Shown piece by piece: positions 57,777 to 64,000 of a stretch of 64,000 nt of DNA (positions within the stretch are counted from its first letter, which is position 1; the number at the start of each line of letters is the position of its first letter). Both the position numbers and the translations under genes were made by a program. The stretch spans positions 135,973,228-136,037,227 of the forward strand of contig CM061235.1 of assembly GCA_030848705.1 (NCBI GenBank). Direction: 5' to 3'. This DNA is from Heracleum sosnowskyi. Lineage: Eukaryota; Streptophyta; Magnoliopsida; Apiales; Apiaceae. The notes under the pieces are model-generated. The model did not search any database. It was given only the letters and a program-made list of their open reading frames with translations, and had not been told where the DNA came from.

Positions 57777-58076
57777 TGTTTTAATAAAAAAATAAAATAA
57801 AAAACTCACCTATTTCTCAAAAAGTATAAAAAATTAAGGTGATTCATTTGGAACCACAAAAGGCTATTTACCCGATTTTCCGAGTGCCAATGACCAGTTG
57901 GCACGTCTCACACCCAAAAGGGAAGCAAAGTCAAAGCCTTTAATCACCTCCACTTTCCTCTCCTTAAGACACTGACCTAAACTTAAACCCCTTCCCTCTC
58001 TCTCGCGTGCCAACCACAAGAACTAGTCTCTCTCTACCCTCCCCTCTCTCTCTCCCCCATCTCTCTCTCCGCCGTC
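57777..58076 (+). promoter_or_regulatory. Upstream region and CT-rich leader of the adenylate kinase gene
   Basis: A pyrimidine-rich run (CTCTCTCTACCCTCCCCTCT and onward, 58024-58070) precedes the ATG, as is common in plant housekeeping leaders. No clear TATA box is seen. Confidence 0.45.
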
Positions 58077-61000
58077 ATGGCCGTCGTAAGCCATCGCCTA
58101 AAAGCGGCAGCTTCAGCCCTCCCCCATCATTTCCTCCGCCGCAGACCTTTCGGATCCGCGGCGGCGCTTGCTTATGATTACGACGAGTATGAGCAAGATG
58201 AGGATAGATACATAACAATGGAGGATAGTGAAGGGTTTGTTACTGGGAGAGGTGTTCAGTGGGTCATTCTTGGTGATCCAATGGCTAAACGACACGTGTA
58301 TGCTGATAGGCTCTCTAAGCTTCTTGATGTTCCTCATATTTCTATGGGTACCCTTGTTCGTCAAGAACTTAATCCTCACTCTTTTCTTTACAAACAGGTA
58401 CCTATTTTTGTATATATATATGCACTTATCTGTGTTGAAATGTTTGTGTTATGTTCTTGATTTACTTATTTGGTAGAATTGTATGAATAGCAGTCTTTAG
58501 ATTGTTGTTTAAGTGATTTTAAGCGTTATTAGTGTAATTGTTGCTATTGTTATGTTTCATTTTTCTCCGAATAAATGGGAGTATAGATTCTTGAACAAGG
58601 GAGTACTTGATTGACAAAGGGTCATTTGCGAATACACTTACTAATGTTAATTATAAACTATATGAAGAAATTGATTTAAAGAAAACTGGATGCAGTTTAT
58701 ATAGGAAGGGAGTAGTAAATGTTGGCTCTTGATAGTGTTTCTTTACTGAATGGCCTTATATCTTGCCTGGTTCTAGTACTTTATCAAGTTGATTTGGGGT
58801 TGGTTTGAACTTTGGAGTGGAAAAATTGGGGATTTAATTTTATTTATCAAAAATATAGGATCCATCTTCCAAATCCTCATCCCTCGTAAAAAATGGGATT
58901 TTGTAAACTAAACAAATTAATGACTAATAATTGTGATGAATATGTTTATGCTATACACTTATGCTTGTAGTTATCATTTCTTGAATCATCTATCAGTTAA
59001 AGTTACTTTTAACTACTGGGACTCCCATAGCGATTTAGAACCTTGATATAGTGGGACAAGCAAAGTTTTCTCTAAAAGAAATACAATGATGGGACTTGCA
59101 TCATTAAGTATCTAGTTTGTAAGTTATGTACATTTTTTTTTATTCTTTGAGCGTTCATTTCTTCTTAATCTCCTTTGTATTTGTTCCTACTTAGATTGCA
59201 AACTCTGTAAACCAAGGGAAGCTTGTTCCAGAGGAAGTGATTTTTGGTCTCTTGTCGAAGAGGCTGGAAGAAGGGTACTGCAGGGGTGAATCTGGGTTTA
59301 TTCTGGATGGTATTCCTCGAACCAGAGTGCAAGCTGTGAGTCACAAATTTATTGCCTAAGATTTGATTTTCTTTTCGAGTAGTGTGACCAATCAACTTTA
59401 TGAGCATGCTGTTTGGAGCTATCTCATTTCCAGCAATGTTATTGTATCGTATATCTCTATGTATTATTCTTTTTCCTTGTTGCAAGTTGTTGTCAATGTT
59501 CGTTCTTCATAGGCATATACCACATTTGTTTTAGAAGAAAATTTTTATTTCTTTGTATTTAAGTAAAAATCCGTCGCCTTGGGAAAATATAGAGCATTGT
59601 AAAATAACATAGAGACATGTTGGGTAAGGTTCCTAAATATTGCTTCTTTTTTATGCACGGTGCAGGAGGTCCTAGACAAAATTGCTGATATAGACTTGGT
59701 CTTAAATATCAAATGTACTGAAGATTGCATGTTGAAGGGACTTTTAGGTGATCAAGCTTGTTCTGCCTGCCATGATCTTCTGGGCATGCACAGCTCCACA
59801 ATAACCAGAAATTTGCAATCTAAGTTTGGTACTGCAGAACGTGATGGTGCTAATCTAGAAGGTGTTGGTAGAGATAAACTTCGTACTTATGCAGAGCAGG
59901 TACTTTATTAAATTCAGAAATAAGTATATTCCTTGTTCCAATTGTTTCGCATGCTCTAAAGATGATGCCATCTATTGGTCGGTGTTAAAGACCTTTTAAC
60001 TAGGCTCTTTCTTGTTTGTGCTCCACGAGAGGTTTAGGGTTCAAGTCTTTGAGGACCTCCATATAAACCCCGCTTAAATAAATATTGCCTGCATCATCAT
60101 GTTGATAGTATTCCATCTGTCTAGGATACATAGGTGATCACATAAAGGCTGTGATTTGACTATCCTTGTGTAACTTTGGACATGAATACATAAGAGCAAG
60201 TCCAACAGCTTACTTATATCATGTGATCAAGCTCAAATATAAGTAATCTAGCAAAAAATGTTACTCCAACAATGTCCTAGTGGTTACCTAAATCACTAGG
60301 ACATCCATCTCATTACAATAGGTAACCACTAGCCATTACCTATTTAATTTTCATGAATAAAAAATTCACTTCCCTCCTTTTCTACATTTCTTTTCTCTCT
60401 CTTTCTTCCACTCTTTTTCTTTCTTTTCAAATATATTATTATAATAATAATAGGGAATGGATTTAAGTAATGTTGTTGGAGTTCCTACAAGAAATCAAGT
60501 CCCTAAATCACTAGGACACATTATTATATCATATTTATAAGTAACCAACTAGGACATTGTTGGACTTGCTCTAAGCAGATGCTGATGCCCGGGGTTTAGC
60601 TAATAGTCTAGTTTACTTCCTAATAAGTTTGTGAAATACCTGTGCGGCTGTACCAATAGAAAATGAAAGCGGTATGCTGAATTGATTGACTGGTTATCGA
60701 CAAAAAGTTTTTATAGGCCGTTTTATTTCTTTTTTTTCCAAGTCACGTCTTTTTTTGTCCAGCTTGCTTTTCTTTTTTAACTCACTTTCTTTTGCCTATG
60801 TGAGTTCCAGGAATATTTACAGAAATTGGTAATAATAAATTAAAAAATACATCCATATAAAAAATGAGTTTGGACCTACATCTCCAATGGCATTCTTCCT
60901 ACGTTATTCAGATAAAATCTTTTAATTTGAGGATTATCCTGCTCATTTTGAATTTCCTGTTATCTATTTGAGGCTGATATGTATTGTGGTTTTTGTGTGA

Positions 61001-61293
61001 TGTTATTTTCTGTTCTGTTGATCTGTTTTGTTTATAAATTTTTTGGTAAACCATGCTAATGTTAATTTTATTGCATTAAATGTGATTATTTAGTTTCTTG
61101 AAGATTGATTATTAAGTGTTTACAATTCTCCTTACTTCAGAGCAAACCCATTGAAGAATATTACAAAAAACAGAAAAAGCTTCTGGACTTTCAAGTTGGC
61201 GGTGCACCTGGAGAATCATGGAATGGTCTCTTGGCTGCTTTACATCTTCAGCATATGAATGGTTTCAGCTCTTCACAGAAGTTGAATGCATAA
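58077..61293 (+). CDS. Adenylate kinase 7-like protein, probably mitochondrial
   Basis: Four exons, 58077-58397, 59195-59335, 59666-59899 and 61141-61293, all joined in phase 0, give 282 residues. The N-terminus (1-30) is rich in Arg, Ala and Ser with few acidic residues and fits a mitochondrial presequence. An acidic stretch DYDEYEQDEDRY follows. The core has VQWVILGDPMAKRHVYADRLSKLL (about 60-83), HISMGTLVRQEL (87-98), LSKRLEEGY and GFILDGIPRTRVQA (141-154). It matches plant adenylate kinase 7. The nucleotide loop is unusual: GDPMAK (66-71) instead of GGPGSGKGT. It keeps Gly, Pro and Lys, but the second glycine is Met and GKGT is lost. The family interconverts ATP, AMP and ADP; activity of this branch is uncertain. 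The last exon ends with TAA after KLNA. Intron 3 carries a MITE. Confidence 0.93.
60194..60571. mobile_element. Tourist-like (PIF/Harbinger) MITE, 378 bp, in intron 3
   Basis: Ends GAGCAAGTCCAACA and TGTTGGACTTGCTC are perfect inverted repeats of 14 bp, flanked by TAA on both sides (60191-60193 and 60572-60574). It lies in the third intron of the adenylate kinase gene and does not touch splice sites. Confidence 0.92.
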
Positions 61294-62093
61294 TCAATAG
61301 AATTCGATTTGATCATTCACATACCGTATGGTCTTACGTGACACATCGGCTTTATAGTATATATGAGTTACGACTGTTGCCGGTATGGCAGGAGTTTCTG
61401 TTACCCCAATTTTGTTTAGGTATAAAAAGACATGAAATATATGAACCCTAAAATAACAAAGTAAACTGTGCTTGATTCGCTTTTATAGTGTAATCTGCTA
61501 TATTTGAATGAGAAGTTATTTACCTTTCTCGCCTCGTATTTTTTTTGTAATATCTTAGGTTGTGTTTGACAATTAGCTGTTAGCGGATTGAGTTAGTTGT
61601 TTTGATTAGCGGATTGAGTTAGTTGTTTTGACTAGAGGATTGAAGTAGTTGTTTTATGTAAAACTGTTTGATAATGAGCTGTTTAAGTTAGGTTTTTATA
61701 TATTAATTAGACATATCACAATCATTTAATTGAAAAAGCTTCTCTAACTAGTTTTTTGAAAATTAGATTTTTGAATTCAAAAAATTATTTCAGTTCGTTA
61801 ACTATCAAACACTAAAATTAGAGATTTCAAATGATCAAACCTCTAATTTGGTTCAAACTTATATTTTTTTCAATTTGGAAGTGAGAATAAAGGCTCATTT
61901 GTTTACGGATGAACAAGCCTATCTGAACAGGCCAGTCGTTATTCCTTCATCCAGATTGTTTGCAAAAAGTTTTATCTGTCTGGATGAGTCCATTTCCATC
62001 TAGACGACTCAGGGCTCATTCGTTCGTTTACCGCTGAACGAGCCTATGTGAACACTGAACAGGACCAGTCGTAGATTGTTTTATTTATCTATA
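61294..62093. other. Adenylate kinase 3' flank
   Basis: The 3'UTR is followed by a tandem TTAGCGGATTGAGTTAGTTG repeat (about 61578-61650), related to a wider diverged inverted unit (to about 61815). Next is a GGCTCATT...GAACGAGCC-type remnant (61890-62075). No gene. Confidence 0.5.
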
Positions 62094-64000
62094 CTAGCTT
62101 ATAGCCCGTGCAATGCACGGTTACTTAAATTTTATTTATAAATATATTTTTATTACTCATGCAACACACAATTGTTTTTTTAATATTTATAATTATATTT
62201 ATTTATGAATATTTTAATATTTAAAAGTTATTAGTTTACATGATTAAATTATTTTAAAAAAAGGTTTAGCCAAAAGAATTATAGTTAAAAATTTGATATT
62301 TATTATATTTTACACACTCAATTTAATATTTGTTTATATTGAGTTATAAAAATTAGATTTTGCCAATTTTATAATCCACATGAAATTCACAAAATAGTCT
62401 TTAATTTAGTTGTGGTTTAATAGTTCTTTTTCAATTAAAAACTATTCTAAAAATAAAAAGAGAATAAAGTGACAAAATTTAATGTTGAGAATTCTATTCG
62501 ATTTAGGAAATCTACTTATATGTAGTTTAGATTATTAGAATACCCTTTATTAACCAAATACAGTTTTTAATGTTAAATCTAACGGTTTTCACCTATCTAT
62601 TTAACATTAAACGATTTTTATTATTTTGGTATTAAATGAGTTTCCTTATTTAATTACAACTATTTTTATGTTTTGACTTTTTAGAAAATCCAATCTTAAT
62701 ATAATATCTTTTAACTTATATCATTTTTAGATAATAACTTCTTTTTATATGATATAATCTTGATCATGTATTTTTAAAAGTATTGGATCTAATGGTTGAG
62801 AATGTTTTGGCGGTATTTAGGACCAAACTACCATGATAACATCATTATTTTTTCTTGATATTTATAGTTTTTTTAATTTATAGTTTTTTTAAATATTTAT
62901 TGCTAAAATATAATATACTCTTTTTTGTAATATGTTAAAGATGCGGGAACTTTGAACTTTTGAGAAAATATAATATCAATTAAAATATAATTTTTTTTGT
63001 AATAGTTCTTCTTTTAAAGTAGTACACCGTGATCAAAATTCTGTATAAATTTCATTTTTTATAGTATACCCGGTAAATATCTATGTTATTATATTAAAGA
63101 CTAAATAATGAAAACTTCTTGTAAGTTAAGTTTGGTCGCTTTGTTTGATCACTCAATCCATAATCGTTGAATCTTTCAAATTAAATTGTTGAAAAACGTT
63201 AGATATAACAGTAAAATTATCATGTAGAATGATCTAATATTTGAATCTACTAACAACATATTAAAATTTATAGTTTTTTTTTTAAAATAAGAATTTTTTC
63301 ATTTTTTCTTACAGACATATGTTATTTGATAATATTTTTTGTAAAGTACGATTTTTCAGAAAAGTACTATACTAATTGATTAGCAAACTTTTAAAGTTTC
63401 GAATTTAATAATTTACAATGTATATAGGTTTAAAAAGTTTGGCATCTTCTGTAGCTGAGTCTAAAATTTCAAAATAAGGTTTTTTTAATATGAATATAGT
63501 TCTGCTAACAATGAAATTAGGTCTATATGAGTTCTTATAAAACAAAATCACCATTTACGTATAATTTATTATTTAGTAATAAATAATATTTGATTAGTTA
63601 TGATATAAAACTTAATAAAATAGGATTAAAAATATGCACAATTTTATAAAATTTTATCCTCGTATTATTATATTCTTTGTTGATTTGAATTTTTCTTAGA
63701 TTGATTTTAATTTTTGAACATAGATTTCTAAATTTAAAATAGTTAGGAAAAAGTAATTAAATTGGTGTTAAAATAACGATGACATAATAATTATTATTAG
63801 AATTTAAATATTCACTTTATTAATTTGGGCTTTATCTTGTGTTTTAAAAATCAGATTTTGACGATTTTACACCCCACGTGAAGATAACTAAATTATCTTT
63901 AATTAAAAGATGGTTTAACAATTTTTATCTAGGTGAAATTGTCCATGGAAGAGAAAAGAAAGTCATGAATTTTTTACATGGAAAATTCTATTCAATATAG
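62094..64000 (-). mobile_element. Helitron-like element, minus strand, 3' end at 62094, other end not seen
   Basis: On the minus strand the sequence reads CCGTGCATTGCACGGGC, TATAAGCTAG, then T: the hairpin and CTAG terminus of a Helitron. The body to the right is very AT-rich and noncoding. A segment at about 62330-62520 is similar to 63810-64000. The 5' TC end may lie at or beyond the window edge. Confidence 0.6.

Overview
The window is nuclear DNA of a flowering plant, most likely a core eudicot. The genes have GT-AG introns and AATAAA-type poly(A) signals, the spacers are AT-rich, and plant transposon families are abundant (CACTA, Helitron, Stowaway, Tourist-like, MULE-type foldback, L1 LINE). 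The conserved genes are plant families: PR-10/Bet v 1, a calmodulin-like protein, mitochondrial inner membrane protease subunit 2, and adenylate kinase 7. The species cannot be fixed from the sequence alone.

Layout. Positions 1-45080 form a tandem array of PR-10 genes, all on the plus strand. Three gene types (here A, B, C) repeat in the order A-B-C-A-B-C-A-B. Type A is at 1 (partial), 25795 and 40834; type B at 2716, 28923 and 43962; type C at 24323 and 37909. Every complete copy has two exons and encodes 160 residues. A, B and C share a promoter footprint and a 3'UTR block, so they come from older duplications. The module of about 13.6-15 kb was then copied recently, because copies are almost identical even in the spacers. 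Module differences form a clear record: a 12,574-bp CACTA insertion right after the stop of the first B gene (empty sites in the other two B copies), a Helitron present only in module 2 (empty site in module 1), microhomology deletions, and a mosaic third module that suggests gene conversion. The B-C spacer also carries a broken trehalose-phosphate synthase 1 fragment between inverted repeats and a broken berberine-bridge-enzyme-like fragment.

The CACTA element (3313-15886) has CACTACAA/TTGTAGTG ends, a 3-bp AGA target duplication, many subterminal GTTGTCTGA motifs, several tandem arrays and two divergent genes. One is an apparently intact three-exon TNP2-type transposase on the plus strand. 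The other is a ten-exon minus-strand gene joining a plant Transposase_24 region to a Ulp1-like cysteine protease, which carries an in-frame stop and a frame break.

Positions 45080-64000 are single copy: a calmodulin-like gene (47047-47469, minus), IMP2 (48281-49778, minus), an orphan leader-like stretch split by a Stowaway MITE, a dead 5'-truncated L1 LINE with a 16-bp target duplication (53073-56842), a 471-bp foldback MULE-MITE, an adenylate kinase 7 gene (58077-61293, plus) with a Tourist-like MITE in its last intron, and a minus-strand Helitron end starting at 62094 and running towards or past the right edge.

The PR-10 genes form one family with probably shared regulation. The right-hand genes are unrelated housekeeping or signalling genes.
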